Positions 27,001-37,788 are shown, counted from the stretch's first letter. The stretch: DNA of 64,000 bases from Sipunculus nudus (GCA_026874595.1 CM049317.1:33408901-33472900); one strand, 5' to 3'. Notes: a model not told the origin generated them from the letters alone. A program made the numbers and translations.

Positions 27001-29425
27001 AACTTAATATCAACAGATCACCTAGATTATAAATTTGGTTATGGAAATAAAAAAAATCAGATTCCGTAACACTAGGCAGGGTGAAATGTCTAGGGGAATG
27101 AATAAAGAAGTCAGTGTTTTTTAGTTAACAACTAATTATAATTTATTCTTAAAACAACCCTAACATTACAATACACTAAATCAATCCTTTTGTTTTTCTA
27201 ATTCTAACTCTTTTAATCTTTCATGTTCTTCCCTCTCTAACTGTTTGTAATGCTAGCTCATGTTGCATTTCTAACTTTTTAAATTCGAACTGCATACCAA
27301 GGCTGTCATTTTTTATTTTTTTTCACTTCACTCTCTTCCTTAAACCTTTGCTAACTAGATCTTGCATGATTTTAGCAATGATAGCAGGCTTTCTCTAAGT
27401 TTTTTTTTCACACTGAGCCCTAAGTGTTGTCCCAAACGCAACAACTCATCTGTTGACAACTGTTTTAGTTGATCAGGGTCGGGATCTTCAACAAATGTCT
27501 CAGGTTTGAAATATGCCATGTTAAGATGTTAAAACAAAAACAAAAAAACACTGAGATAAATCCTGCAAACTATGTATTGTATACAATGTGTAATCTTGTA
27601 TACAATATATGTTAAACAATGTGTCTAGGTCAAGGTCTAATAAAGTTTCAAAACTCTTAAGCTTCCCGGACGAGCCCCCAATTTTATGTTACGGAACCTT
27701 ATATCAACATATCACGTAGTCGTGACGAGCATAAATTTTATTATGGAGATAAAAAAATCAGATCATGTTACTAATCAGCGTGAAATGTCTAGGGGAATGA
27801 AAAAAGAAGACAGTGTTTTTTTGTTAACAAATAATTATAATTTATTCTTAAATCAACCCTTACATTACAATATATCAAATCAATTACATAGTATAACAAC
27901 AGTACAACAACAAATCAATACAATTACACAGTATAATAAATATTGTGTATAGTACCTGGATACCACCACTGTAACAGCGACAACAAGTCCTTTAAGGCAT
28001 ATTATCCAGATGATCAGTTAACATAAATCTTCTCAGAGAATAAAAGTCCAATTCAATCACAAAATCATTCTGTTGTAATCCAAAAGTGAAATTCTTATAA
28101 TAATCCCGATGCCAAACTGGAGACAGGCCGCACTAAATCTGCTTAGAGTTCGTAGAATCCCTGAAACTACTGTAATTATCGGATAGTTCCCAAAACTGAC
28201 TCACGATCTTCCGGCCCGCTGGAATATTTCTCCATTCTCTATTCTCTCCGTCTCTAAAACACAGCCCCCTATTTATAACTTTTCATCCGAAAATTCTAGA
28301 AAATTCTTTTTCACGAACAATCCAAAAGAACCTAACAGTACATAATACACACGCCAAAAGAACATTACAAGACATGAGCTCATAGAGCGCGACCAGCCGA
28401 GAAAGTTCCAGATTAGTACTGTTTCTATGCACGCCAAGGTCACACGTGGGCCGGCCCGGGTCGCGTGTTTCCCATGGCAACGGACAAAGCTAACGCTACA
28501 CAGACACATGTAAGACTGCTGCACACAATAAAAGAGACATCTGTAACAACTTATATTCTGAAGTTGTCTTGCCACTCATGTGAATATAATTAGGATTGTA
28601 GAATTGTGCTTAGGTATATATGTAATGAAGCGTTTTGTATCTGCCATCCTGTGAATTTTAGGCGACTGATCGCAACCGTCAACTTGGGGCAGATCGACGA
28701 TAAACGGCGACTCATCAACCCCTCCAATCCAACCCTAAATCCTGCATTTGACGACATTATGTACAACCGGTTACAAAAAAAAAAAAACACCGATATGATA
28801 AACCTACGCAAGGTGAATGGCTACCAGCGACCCGATCGTTTCGGATAAGGACGGCTAAGCTGCGATGACATCAACGACCACACAAACGACAAGTTTTGAT
28901 CACACTGGCGACAATCTACGACAACCGAATCACGCTACAAGCAAGACCACGCTTCGACTCGAACAGCGATATGGCGAGAATAGTTGATTGCATTTATTAA
29001 AATTCGGGATCAGGATCAAGATTTGGCATGGAGCAACGTGTTCTTTCTTTAAGAAGAAGACACCTTTCATTATCAGTGTCACGGGAGGGTGGAGTGGAGT
29101 CAAAGAAAAGCTCAGTGCAGTTGAACCTTTTCAAAAATCCAGCAGTACCTGGTTGGAGGCTATAAGTCTCAAGGTGATTTAAGAGACTTGCCCCACCATA
29201 CAGTCGACACTCTGGCAATCATGTGGCGATAGCTGGGTAGAATTTCTAAATGATATCCTAATATGAGTGGTCTTATTACATTATCAGAGATGTACAACTA
29301 AATCAAAGAAATCAGGAAAAAAACTTACCGTTATTAAGTCGACATATTTCAGTCGAATCAATCCTCAATGCCTTGATAAATATATAAATAATCAAGAAAT
29401 CCCTACTGATATTCCCTGATTTCAT
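21026..29425 (-). CDS. Transmembrane receptor: two CTLDs, Ser/Thr stalk, ITIM-bearing tail
   Basis: Minus-strand model in transcript order: 29425-29329 (ATG, signal peptide), 26394-26194 and 23779-23594 (CTLD1), 23344-23072 and 22924-22692 (CTLD2), 22528-22340 (Ser/Thr-rich stalk), 22131-22041 (transmembrane helix, VAGIGSVTGLIILAALLVLI), 21806-21026 (cytoplasmic tail). All junctions are GT/AG and phases agree (1,1,1,-,1,1,2), except between 23072 and 22924, where the frame is off by one base. CTLD1 has CLYHGSMTWTEAHEAC, TWIGG and YPLCT; CTLD2 has EKCLSYI, SKCSN, WHDG, DRCILL and FICES. Neither has EPN/QPD or WND, so classical calcium-dependent sugar binding is unlikely and a protein or other ligand is inferred. 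After CWQKRRRM the tail carries consensus ITIMs VDYTTL and ILYSLL plus VYSEI, IYETA, VYAVP, DYYNLL and terminal DIYNT. Role inferred: immune-type surface receptor with inhibitory or adaptor signalling. Intron 1 contains an LTR element. Confidence 0.8.
24100..24460 (-). other. Possible unassigned exon pair inside the receptor's third intron region
   Basis: On the minus strand, an open stretch reading IGLTEGAAKEVVVLFEDGW (about 24450-24320) and another after a TTATCCTTGCAG acceptor (about 24240-24100, several Cys) lie between the two exons of CTLD1. The first faintly resembles a CTLD core. Their frames do not join the phase-1 pattern of the receptor, so they may be decayed exons of a duplicated domain or chance. 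Confidence 0.2.
25072..25106. repeat. (AAT)n-(ATT)n palindromic microsatellite
   Basis: AAT units change into ATT units in the middle, giving a perfect inverted repeat able to form a long hairpin. It is intronic to the receptor gene. Confidence 0.9.
26480..26580 (+). mobile_element. Degraded tRNA-SINE-like fragment
   Basis: CATCTGAGTGGTAAAACGC resembles an A-box region and a decayed CCCCGATTCC-type segment follows at B-box distance, as in tRNA-derived SINEs. It lacks an intact B box, so the call is tentative. Confidence 0.4.
26993..27187 (-). repeat. Truncated 3' LTR
   Basis: About 195 bp matching the last part of the 5' LTR, including GAAATGTCTAGGGGAATGAA and the terminal CTGTAACA. It abuts gag-derived sequence because of an internal deletion. 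Confidence 0.8.
27355..27519 (-). pseudogene. gag-like ORF fragment of the LTR element
   Basis: The first ATG after the primer site (27519) opens a 54-codon frame, acidic and then Lys-rich, ending at TAG 27355-27357. The following ~170 bp still reads as charged, Glu/Lys-rich peptide in other frames before the LTR remnant begins. Position suggests a gag start; no nucleocapsid or other gag motif is left to confirm it. Confidence 0.5.
27664..27680 (-). other. Primer-binding site, tRNA-Pro type
   Basis: The minus strand reads TGGGGGCTCGTCCGGGA six bases inside the 5' LTR edge. This 17-mer is the well-known complement of the tRNA-Pro 3' end used as minus-strand primer by some retroelements, and it fixes the polarity of the element. 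Confidence 0.85.
27687..28548 (-). repeat. 5' LTR with TATA box
   Basis: 862-bp LTR bounded by TGTTACAG and CCGTAACA. TATAAATAG (28277-28269) followed by GGGGGCTGTG is the likely core promoter; the solo LTR keeps the GGGGCTGTG part. Open frames here are not genes. Confidence 0.8.
28620..28848 (+). other. Unassigned open frame with NPAF motif
   Basis: An open frame ending TAA at 28846-28848, with PSNPTLNPAFDDI and a basic end. NPxF-type motifs occur in receptor tails, but there is no partner exon and no clear family. It may be a decayed terminal exon or chance. Confidence 0.2.
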
Positions 29426-29608
29426 TATGCGTTTGTCGCACTTACCAAGGCGAAGACAGATAAGCTACCTTGTTTAAGACACCAGTGGAAGTAGATACTT
29501 CCTTGTTCAGTGACTCGTCGGGCGTGACGAGTTAGTCGCACTAGTAATAACAACATAACAAATACCCTGTATAAATAGATCAACGGGCTTGTGTATACAC
29601 CAAATAGT

Positions 29609-29672
29609 TCATGAGAAGGTTTAACCTGCGCTCCCCTTCAATGAGCATAGGCTGAAAGCGCAAGGGTGAGGT
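29609..29672 (+). other. Imperfect hairpin
   Basis: GTTTAACCTGCGCT faces AGCGCAAGGGTGAGGTTAAGC around a short loop, giving an imperfect ~25-bp stem. Otherwise 29426-31040 shows no gene. Confidence 0.3.
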
Positions 29673-31042
29673 TAAGCAACAGAATATCTGCCATTTGTTG
29701 GGAAATAGGTTGTGTGTCATGATAACCACATGTCTTTAATACCCCAGAAGTTCCATTTTTTTAGATAATATATTAAAATAAATGTTGAGTATTATTTTTG
29801 TATGGATATTGTTTGATTATAATAAATCTGATTATTTTGATTATGATTATTATGATTATATTTATCAATATACTAAATACGCATTTGGGTTTTTCTACAC
29901 AAAGGTTTAACTGCTTCTGCTCTGATTTGGCCTTCGAAGTTTATCTCACGTATCGTCAGTGTGCTCTTCTAAGACAAGTTTGTTTTATTAAACGCGATTA
30001 TGCCCTATTAAGCTTCATAATCAATAATGTTTATATTCCCCCAATACGTGCTCCCTTTTCTTTTGTGCTTTTAGGTCCTCCACGCCTGTCCTTTTATTGG
30101 GAGACGCCTTTGGGATTTTTTTCCATTTCGACCTCACTGGCCACAGGGCGTTTTGTGCAATTCTAAACAAAGACCATAAGAGTCCACTTTCAGTGCGAGG
30201 GCTTTTCAATTTGGTAAACGCTACGACCAGTTTCAAGACCACCGTTTGACTTGTTATGGGTGAGAGGTATGTTGAATTCTATACATTCATAAATAGCTTT
30301 CCATAATCACCATGGTTATAATAGTTCATCCAGTTTAAGGGTTCCGGGCGTAGCCGCCAGAGGAGGTCTTAGGTTGGCATGCCCCCATCCCCACTCGTCG
30401 CATCCAGTTCTCCCCGTCTTCCAGAATTTCACTTAGTCTAAACTTGATTAAAATTTCTAAAGCTCCATTATGAAATTTCTGTAACTGATATCCGCAGGTT
30501 TGGTAATTATTTCTGCATTTCATTAGGTATGATCATGCCAATAGTACATTTTTAATTATTCATATTTTAAAACATGAATGCGTTGTGTCGAATGAATATG
30601 AAGTGAATTATATATTTTTTTTATCATACCCAACCAATTGATAACTGAAAACATATTTTTCAATTTATATGCAAATTATTTTTCATAAACTTTCACTTTT
30701 CTGTATACAATCGGCATCACTCTTGCAATGATGACGTCGTGTCCATGATGTTTAACAGAGGAAGAAACTGTTATAACGCAAAATTCGTATGCACTGTATT
30801 AGCCTCTGCGTAACAGTCTCTGCATAAAGCACATAATCAAAATATGCGACATTCATACCCTAACAGCTCATTGCAAGACCATTTATCATATTAAACCTTG
30901 ATCTTTCAACGGATGCATCAAGTTATTTTTGTTGTTGTTATTGTTTTTATAATTATACTAATTGTTATTATTGTCAATATTGTTAAGTAGTATTAGAAGA
31001 ATGAATAATTAAAGGCCAAAAACAAATACCAATATTAAAATA

Positions 31043-32341
31043 CAGTGAAAACTGGTCTAACGGACACCTCACTTAGGCGGACAACTGGCTAAAACGGACA
31101 AGATGGTTAAGTCCCTTCAAAATTCCCTATATGTTATGTATAAGCGGAACCTCTGTAAGGCGGACACCTCACTACTGCGGACAACGGACAGCAGATTTCA
31201 ACTCAAACCAACATTCCAAGAGTAAATAAACCTGACAAATGCGGACACGATACGCCACCTTCGACGGACTCTGATCACTCGCCCCGGGCAACATCAAAGA
31301 CCACCTGTACTGTTGTTGTGTCTGGGACTTGAAAACAAAGGATTATGCAATCCCCAGCTGTTACCTTAATGAGTGTCCGTGCTCATGTCACGAAGTGATG
31401 TGCTCCTTAGTTAAACACAGCAAATATAAAGCGATAAACATCGTGTGACTTTATTTCACGGTTAATCATTCACACGATGCGAAGCTGCACATTTTCGCTC
31501 GACCGCGGGGTCATTAAATTGATTAAACGGCTACCGATTACCTATGCGTCCCCGATCTCACAACGCAGTATCTAACTGTAAAATTAGCCACTTTGTTATA
31601 GCAGGCTGTTTGATATTAATTTATCGGTTTTGCTCAGTATATCTCAAACTGATCTGCTCAGTGTCAAACATCTGCTCGCTCCGTAGCTGTTTGTACCATC
31701 CCACCGGGCACAAGCTCCTCGGGGTTGGTTTAATCTCGGGTGCCTTCAACATTAAAGCAAATCAAACCAAACAACCATCATCAAATAAAGTTTGTTTAGG
31801 CTAAAGCTGTACATTCATGTATAAAAACGAATGTTCCCAGGTTCCCAACCGTTACAATCTTCCCATTATCAATAGCGTCATTATCTTTGAGATTATCGCA
31901 TTTGGACAGCTGAACAAAGACAGTTTTATGCAATGCCGCAAGGTGGCACCACACGTACTCCTGGGCGGGAGCTTATGCTATCTGATAACGTCAAGCTTAT
32001 TCGACTGAGTGAATCAGCAAAAAAGAGCGTACGCGAGTATATGAACATTGTTTTCACGGATGTCTTCATAGCCTTTTCTCCTTATATTGTTCACTACTTG
32101 AGATAAGTAAAAATAATCACAGTTTGTATATGAATATTGAATGTAGGATGTGTGAATGAATATGTATTACATTTACATGAAATCTGATATAATACAATAA
32201 ACACGTCCTTGTAGCTGTTCGTTGTCTATATTTATAATCCCTCCGTAATCAACTAAGGTAAATCTGTCTAAAAAGGACACCTCACTATTAAGGACAAAAT
32301 GACTGAGTCCCTTGACTGTCCGCTTTAGACAGGTTTCACTG
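31043..32341. mobile_element. Tigger/pogo-like DNA transposon, non-autonomous
   Basis: Ends CAGTGAAAACTGGTCTAACG and, in reverse, CAGTGAAACCTGTCTAAAGC, followed on both sides by repeated GCGGACA-type words; flanked by TA on each side (31041-31042 and 32342-32343). TA targets and CAGTG ends fit the Tigger/pogo branch of the mariner superfamily. The 1.3-kb interior shows no transposase frame with a recognisable DDE pattern; the longest open frames (31544-31804, 31817-32008) look unrelated. Confidence 0.75.
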
Positions 32342-32985
32342 TATAAAAAAATGGTTATGATCATATTACAATACAGAATTTTATGTATTCCTTACACTAT
32401 TGTTAAGTAAATAACTTACATTCGATCAATACCAACAGAAGATTAACGTAATTAACGTAAAGGGCAAATTTAAACTGAGGTTCATGTCTCTGTTTTTTTT
32501 TTTTTTTTTTGCTTTAATGAAACAATATTTATAACACACAAACGAGAGTAATCGTTCCATAGTGCCTAATATAATTAATTGAAGAACCAAAATGATATAA
32601 CAAGAGATGCTGTCTCTATGATGTTAGATTAAGCGCAAAGATTATTTGTCGTCTTTGTGAAACAGTTGATTTGATTAGTACTGTCATAACCTATTGATTG
32701 CATACTGCGATTGTGAAAATGAGAGAAAGGAAGGGCGAAAGAAAGAACTAGTGAAGGGAAGAGTGAAAGGAAGAAAGAGTTGAAGAAAGAAAGAAATGAG
32801 TATAACGGCTTATTATTCTCAGTGACGTTTGATTGGAAGCAATCGATTGGTTCAACTCAGTTAAATATATATTTTTACATCACTTCTATGAAAATCTGAG
32901 TTGTTTCCTATATACGATAAAAGAGAATAGTATTATTTTTAAGTAAAAAATTTCCTATATACTTCCTATATACGAACGCCCACGT
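32342..32985. other. Intergenic, no gene seen
   Basis: AT-rich, with a poly-T run near 32490-32510 and a purine-rich GAAAG/GAAGG stretch at 32722-32800. No exon is evident. Confidence 0.5.
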
Positions 32986-32989
32986 TCAT

Positions 32990-33180
32990 GAATCGGAGGG
33001 TTTCCAGGGGCTCGAAGCAGACCTTGGGGCCAACACCCTCTGGGCCGAGTTTCTCTGGAGCCAAGCGTCTATTTGGGCCGAATGTTGTTAAGGCCGAGTG
33101 CCGTTGGGGCCGAATGTTTCCGGGCCGAGTATCTCCTCGAACGAAATTTCCCGTTACCGCCTGTGGACCTATAAATCTTT
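32990..33180. repeat. Imperfect short tandem array of GGGGCCGA words
   Basis: The phrase (G)GGGCCGAATGTT / GGGCCGAGTATCTC recurs every 20-25 bp for about seven units (TTGGGGCC, TGGGCCGAGT, TTGGGCCGAATG, AAGGCCGAGTG, TTGGGGCCGAATG, CGGGCCGAGTAT). It is GC-rich in AT-rich surroundings and leaves both strands open in several frames, so the ORFs there are not reliable. Confidence 0.65.
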
Positions 33181-33397
33181 CACCAGATGTTGCGGACCAC
33201 ATGGCGTCCGGCAACAACAGGGGCGTCAATATAGGGGGGATGGGGGTATATATAACCCCCCCCCCCACTTTTTGGCAAGGTGGGGATGGCCAATGTAATC
33301 ATCACCCCCACTTTTCAGAGAATTATATTATAATATTGCAAATGAACTAAATTTGTAAATAGAATTAAAGACTTTGGATCCATTTACTAAAAAAGGA

Positions 33398-33483
33398 TGT
33401 ATCTTAACCTTGCTTTGAATTACAAAATAACTTTCTATGTTGTATCTAAACCTTGCTTTGAATTACAAAATAACTTTCTATTA
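33398..33483. repeat. 43-bp tandem pair
   Basis: Two adjacent copies containing ACCTTGCTTTGAATTACAAA and ATAACTTTCTAT, nearly identical. (AT)n follows at 33517-33565. Confidence 0.85.
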
Positions 33484-33511
33484 AAATATAATTATTTGAA
33501 ATATGATTAAG

Positions 33512-33516
<5 letters not shown>

Positions 33517-33565
<49 letters not shown>
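33517..33565. repeat. (AT)n microsatellite
   Basis: About 48 bp of AT dinucleotide. Confidence 0.97.
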
Positions 33566-33568
<3 letters not shown>

Positions 33569-34142
33569 GAATATGTGACTCAGAGACGCTGAAAAAAGGG
33601 ATATGTGTGTGTGTATATATACATATACAAAGTCATCCCCCCCCACCCTGGAAGAAAAATTGACGCCACTGGGCAACAATCACCAGATTGAGCTTCCAGT
33701 TACAATGTGTCTTGCTTAATAATGCATATATGCTACCCCACGATTACAACCAACATTTTCCAAAAAAAGTTCTACACCTGGGGGGGGGGGGGGGTAACCC
33801 CCTGCCAATGCCTCCATCCCAAGCTTTTTTCTTATGCTGCGAAGACCTGATTTATGCTACGTGTCTCCTGATTTTTTGTTACATTTTTGGAAAGATGATC
33901 AATAGTTGACCGGACGCACTTAGACATGGTGTCAGAATTTATAAATGACTCAAACTGTAAACAGCCGAAACACCGATTGGCTAGTGGCAGGTCGGCCCTT
34001 AAGAAATGTTAAGTTATTTTATAACAATTTTATGCAATTAACCACGCACTGTCGGTGTATGAAAGCCTATCTAATATCCAGCAGTTGCATTGCAGATTGC
34101 GGCAACAGAAAGAGTTATAAATTCGCTTGGGGTATTAACTTG

Positions 34143-34281
34143 CAGGCGCTGATCTAGGATTTTTTTTTTTTTTGCAGGGGGGGGGGGGGGTTAACAGGTG
34201 TCATGCATAACAATTTTCAAAGAGGTAGTTAGTTAAGAGGAGGGACAACCCCCCCCCCCCCCCCCCCTGGATCCGCGCCTG
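34143..34281. mobile_element. Small inverted-repeat element (MITE-like), 139 bp
   Basis: Ends CAGGCGCTGATCTAGGA and, in reverse, CAGGCGCGGATCCAGG. The interior has long poly-T/poly-G on one side and poly-C on the other, so it can fold back. Flanking ACTTG and ACTCG may be a 5-bp target duplication with one change. Related ends occur at 43051-43256. Confidence 0.6.
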
Positions 34282-34469
34282 ACTCGGCAAGCGATCAGGG
34301 TCTGATATGGGTCTGATGATGTGAAAACCCGCTAGATCGCGCTGCATCCGTAAGTTATGCATATAGAAAGCAGATTACATCTAAGTCTGCATTTACTTTC
34401 GCCTCAACATTGCTAGTGTTAATTTGCATTTTTCTGTATCAACTTACAACGCATTGCAATCGATTTACC

Positions 34470-34853
34470 ATGACATTCCAAGAATACACATCGTATGCTC
34501 CACATTACTCAAAACTGGCGGCGCGAGACCGTGTTTCTGAAGTTTACTGGATGTGTCGGCATAGACCTGTCCATGTCCCTGTGTATTCATACTTTGACCA
34601 GCAACTTACAGGCAGTAAGCCTATTGATTCATATTTTATAAACATGGATCTAGGAACATCCAAGAAGTTTTACTCTATGGTTAAAATTAAAATTAGATAT
34701 TCTATCACTATTTCACGATTTGCATTTGAAGCAATATTTGGGGAATTTGGCTTTGATCAAACCCGGCATCTGTTGTCCAACAGAAGACAACACCCTAACC
34801 ACGACGCAATATATGCTCTAGCCCATGTTGGAATCAACTCGCTGTCAAAGTAA
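34470..34853 (+). CDS. Unassigned single-frame ORF, 127 residues
   Basis: From ATG 34470 (MTFQEYTSYAPHYSK) to TAA the frame is open with fairly balanced amino-acid use, rich in Tyr, Arg and His, and no low-complexity tract. I recognise no domain, signal peptide or membrane segment. There are no clear splice signals and no duplicate in the window. It could be a fragment of a mobile-element gene or a short intronless gene. The frame is also open upstream to 34410. Confidence 0.3.
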   Translation: MTFQEYTSYAPHYSKLAARDRVSEVYWMCRHRPVHVPVYSYFDQQLTGSKPIDSYFINMDLGTSKKFYSMVKIKIRYSITISRFAFEAIFGEFGFDQTRHLLSNRRQHPNHDAIYALAHVGINSLSK

Positions 34854-35676
34854 CCACCGACCGGTGACCTACCGGTGTGTTTTTACCCCGTATTTAACGT
34901 TTAAATCACAGTTTTTATTTTATGGCTCTATAGTGAAACTTTGAATGCACTCACAGGGCACAGACCTCCGCCAAGACAGATCAATACCCTCATATGGCAT
35001 TGTCAGAAATGTAGCATTTTGCTTAAACACATCCTGAATCCTATCTAATCAATTGTTCCTCGTATCACGAAGAGCTTTAGTAAAAACTTTATCAAGATCC
35101 GTTAATACCATGTTTGTGAGTAATATTGCTAACAGACAAACATAGAGACAAACAAACCAAAAACATAACCTCCTTGTCGAGGGTGACAACAAAGCATCAT
35201 AATAGTATCCCAATGAACATTATTTTGTTGTGGTAAGTCTTGATCTATTATTATATATAATTCAGTCTGTCTCTCAAACACACACATATAAACATAAAGA
35301 GAAGATGAAAGTGAAAAAAGTAGCGAAGGGAAATATGAAAGTTGGTACCAGGTGATACCGTCACAGGCCTAGAACACACAGCCCAAATGTAAATACTTCC
35401 TGCAAATACAAATTTGTCAAAAGTGACTGTGATTTATTAAATTATCGTATCCATCCTAAGCCAATATACAGTGGACCTTATAACAACTGAAATATTCCCT
35501 TGGACGACAAACCTTCGGTATGTGGGCCGTCCCTACCAAACCGCTTTATCGTCTTTATCGCATATGAGGAATAATCTTTGAGCAGATGACGACGAATCGG
35601 TAAATGTGTAATTAAAGTGTTCTTCTTGAAGCTTTTTCCATAGAAATTTCCGACATTAAGTTTATTTTGTAATGTA

Positions 35677-35677
<1 letters not shown>

Positions 35678-35727
<50 letters not shown>
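35678..35727. repeat. (AT)n microsatellite
   Basis: About 49 bp of AT dinucleotide. The surrounding 34860-36440 shows no convincing gene. Confidence 0.97.
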
Positions 35728-35730
<3 letters not shown>

Positions 35731-36451
35731 AACACAGGCATTCCTGTCACAACAGGGCACGAGACTTCTGCGAGTTATAAAAGCTATCAATACCTGTCAC
35801 ATGTTATGTTGATTGACTCGTGAGTTATATGTCGACAAGGGCCCCGAGCCAAAAATAAAGACAAACATCACGACGTTGACCTGACCTTCTGATAAGTTGG
35901 TAAACAAACAGACACGTGGCTCTGATGAAGAGTAATTCTCACTCAAGCCCGTTAAGGGAATATTTCATACCTGTACAATACACATATAATTATATTAATG
36001 ATTAGAATATATAACAAGAGATAAAACAAATCACAATACATAAATATAGTAGTATGAATAATTAGAATATATAAAAATGAGATTTTATAATACATAAAAT
36101 TCAAAACGAAAATCAGTCTATGAGACCGGCTGAAGATAAGCACAGAAATGGCACTTTATGAAAACTTATCATGATACAGATTGACTCCATAATGTATTAT
36201 ACATATGATTTTCCAGCATACTGGTGGCGTATACATCAACGCCTCTCAAACACCCCCAATCGCCACACTTTGAATCGTCAAAGTAATCCTGTTAAAATGT
36301 TCAATATTTGTACCATCTACCTTATCTAGATGTACTAGATTAGCATAAGCATAAACAATTTTTATGACTCATTCTCCTTCAGTGAATGATCCCTCTGTTC
36401 TTTTATTCGGTAGGGCCACCAGTTACTGTTGTATCATGGATTGTTGGCAAT

Positions 36452-36944
36452 TCATCGCTTTTGACTCTTCAAAACCACCCTTGTGTTCATGTCCGAATAA
36501 TCATTTAAGGCATTGTCTGAAGAATGAGTTGATGCGTCTTTCCTTCGATCTTTTTTCTTAACTGGCACTGAGTACAGTTCATGTTCTTTAATCCAATGTT
36601 CTGTAGTAACCATTAATGCAGAAAATACTGTCTGTTAAAATACATTACCACAGTCCGTTAGACAAGGTTTTCTGTCAACATGGCATCCAAGTAATTCATC
36701 GCTATACCTCCCTGTTTCTGTTGTATTAGTGGATGAACTTGTAACGCAACCATGATCCATAATTAAACTGGCAATGTTTATTGTCTGGTAATCTTGGACA
36801 TTTGACCTCCTTGCCCCGAGAATTGTTATATATAATCCAGCTATTATTGAACCTGATACGCTCTATTTGGTGCGAACATTCATATTGGTGTGTTGGTGTA
36901 TCACCACAAGCTTTATTGTCAGAATAATCATTTGGATAACTCAT
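36452..36944 (-). pseudogene. Cysteine-rich two-exon gene fragment, apparently frameshifted
   Basis: Minus strand. Exon A 36944-36649 reads MSYPNDYSDNKACGD, HQYECSHQIERIRF and EVKCPRLPDNKHCQF in one frame, then DHGCVTSSSTNTTETG and GCHVDRKPCLTDCG in another, so one indel seems to lie near 36760. An 87-bp GT/AG intron (phase 1) leads to exon B 36561-36452, a Lys/Arg-rich segment (KKKDRRKD), ALNDYSDM and a TGA stop. Regular cysteines and sequons suggest an extracellular domain, while exon B looks like a basic cytoplasmic segment. No transmembrane helix lies between them. The family is not recognised. It lies just downstream of the second tyrosine-tail gene on the same strand. Confidence 0.35.
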
Positions 36945-37170
36945 TGTGGGTTTTTTTCGTAAAGCATGGAGTGTCTACCTCTTTGTGTTTATCAGTACTA
37001 ATGTTGTTTTTTACTCATGCTCAAGGGTAAACATATACTTGGCCCTGTTATGTAATTGACAATAAACGTACTGTCAAGATAGCATTAATTATTTCACACA
37101 TAAGGTAATCCTTCTAAAAGACAAACGAAATATTTACATTTTATGATATTTTTTGTTGATCATTACATTA

Positions 37171-37385
37171 AAGGGGCCGAATCACATATAAAGCATGTTT
37201 TTTAACACGTAAAATGGCATTTTCCCTTTGAAATAATTCTGTACCTCCCAAATTATCGCCTTGAAACCGATTGCAATCTCCTGTAAACGAGTGTTAAAAC
37301 AGTGAACCGGGCGCTATCACAGATGTCAACATAAACTCAGTGCTAGGGGCCGTGTGTATCGCGAAGCCACAACACGTATCAATCA
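37171..37385. repeat. Dispersed repeat, copy 1
   Basis: Matches 44066-44255 over about 200 bp: CCAATCAC/CGAATCAC, ATATAAAGCATGTT, CCCTTTGAAATAATT, and the C(G/T)GGCGC(T/G)ATC region near 37310. No coding potential. The class is unknown. Confidence 0.6.
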
Positions 37386-37654
37386 TGAGATGCCCTCACT
37401 GACTTGACCAAAAAATCTAATACATGTTCCCGGTTTCTATTATAGGACTGAGAGTGGCCTGTTAGTATATATGCACAGATCTGCGTTAAACATATGCATA
37501 GTCAAATATACAGATTTGAGGAAGCAGTATGTATACTAACATATAATAACACTGCTTTTGAACAGAGAAAACATCATAAACATTCGGTATATATATATTA
37601 TCTCGCATCAAATTAAAATAGTTACGGAAACATTTTGCTCAAGAGAAAATATTG

Positions 37655-37728
37655 GGTCGATCCTGGATTCGAACCCCTATTGGTTGGGCACATGTCTGGC
37701 GTTCAACCGCTTCGCAACAGCTAGAAAA
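37655..37728 (-). mobile_element. tRNA-like element (SINE head or tRNA-derived)
   Basis: On the minus strand an A-box-like TAGCTGTTGCGAAGCGGTTG and a strong B box (GGGGTTCGAATCC) are spaced as in a tRNA. The outer arms do not pair well enough for a functional tRNA and no anticodon arm can be defended, so a SINE head is more likely. Confidence 0.5.
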
Positions 37729-37788
37729 AAGCAAGCTTCTTTAGCGAGATGGTTCGGTCCGCTTTTATCTACACCCCGTATCAATATG

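Larger units (their letters stand above)
26993..28548 (-). mobile_element. LTR retrotransposon, deletion derivative with tRNA-Pro-type primer site
   Basis: On the minus strand: 5' LTR 28548-27687 (862 bp; starts TGTTACAG, ends CCGTAACA), primer-binding site 27680-27664, a short gag-like start, then a truncated 3' LTR 27187-26993. Outer ends are flanked by ACTT on both sides (26989-26992 and 28549-28552), a likely target duplication. Most of gag, all of pol and the 5' part of the 3' LTR are deleted. The LTRs are clearly diverged by eye, so the insertion is old. It lies in intron 1 of the CTLD receptor in the same orientation and is related to the solo LTR at 13613-14395. Confidence 0.85.

Noticed and set aside
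29798-30166. 122-codon plus-strand ORF
   Set aside because: Ile/Leu-rich start from AT-rich sequence, no domain, no splice support.
31544-32008. ORFs inside the Tigger-like element considered as transposase
   Set aside because: Too short, with no helix-turn-helix or DDE pattern visible.
37655-37728. Considered as a functional tRNA gene
   Set aside because: A and B boxes are present, but acceptor and anticodon arms do not pair convincingly.
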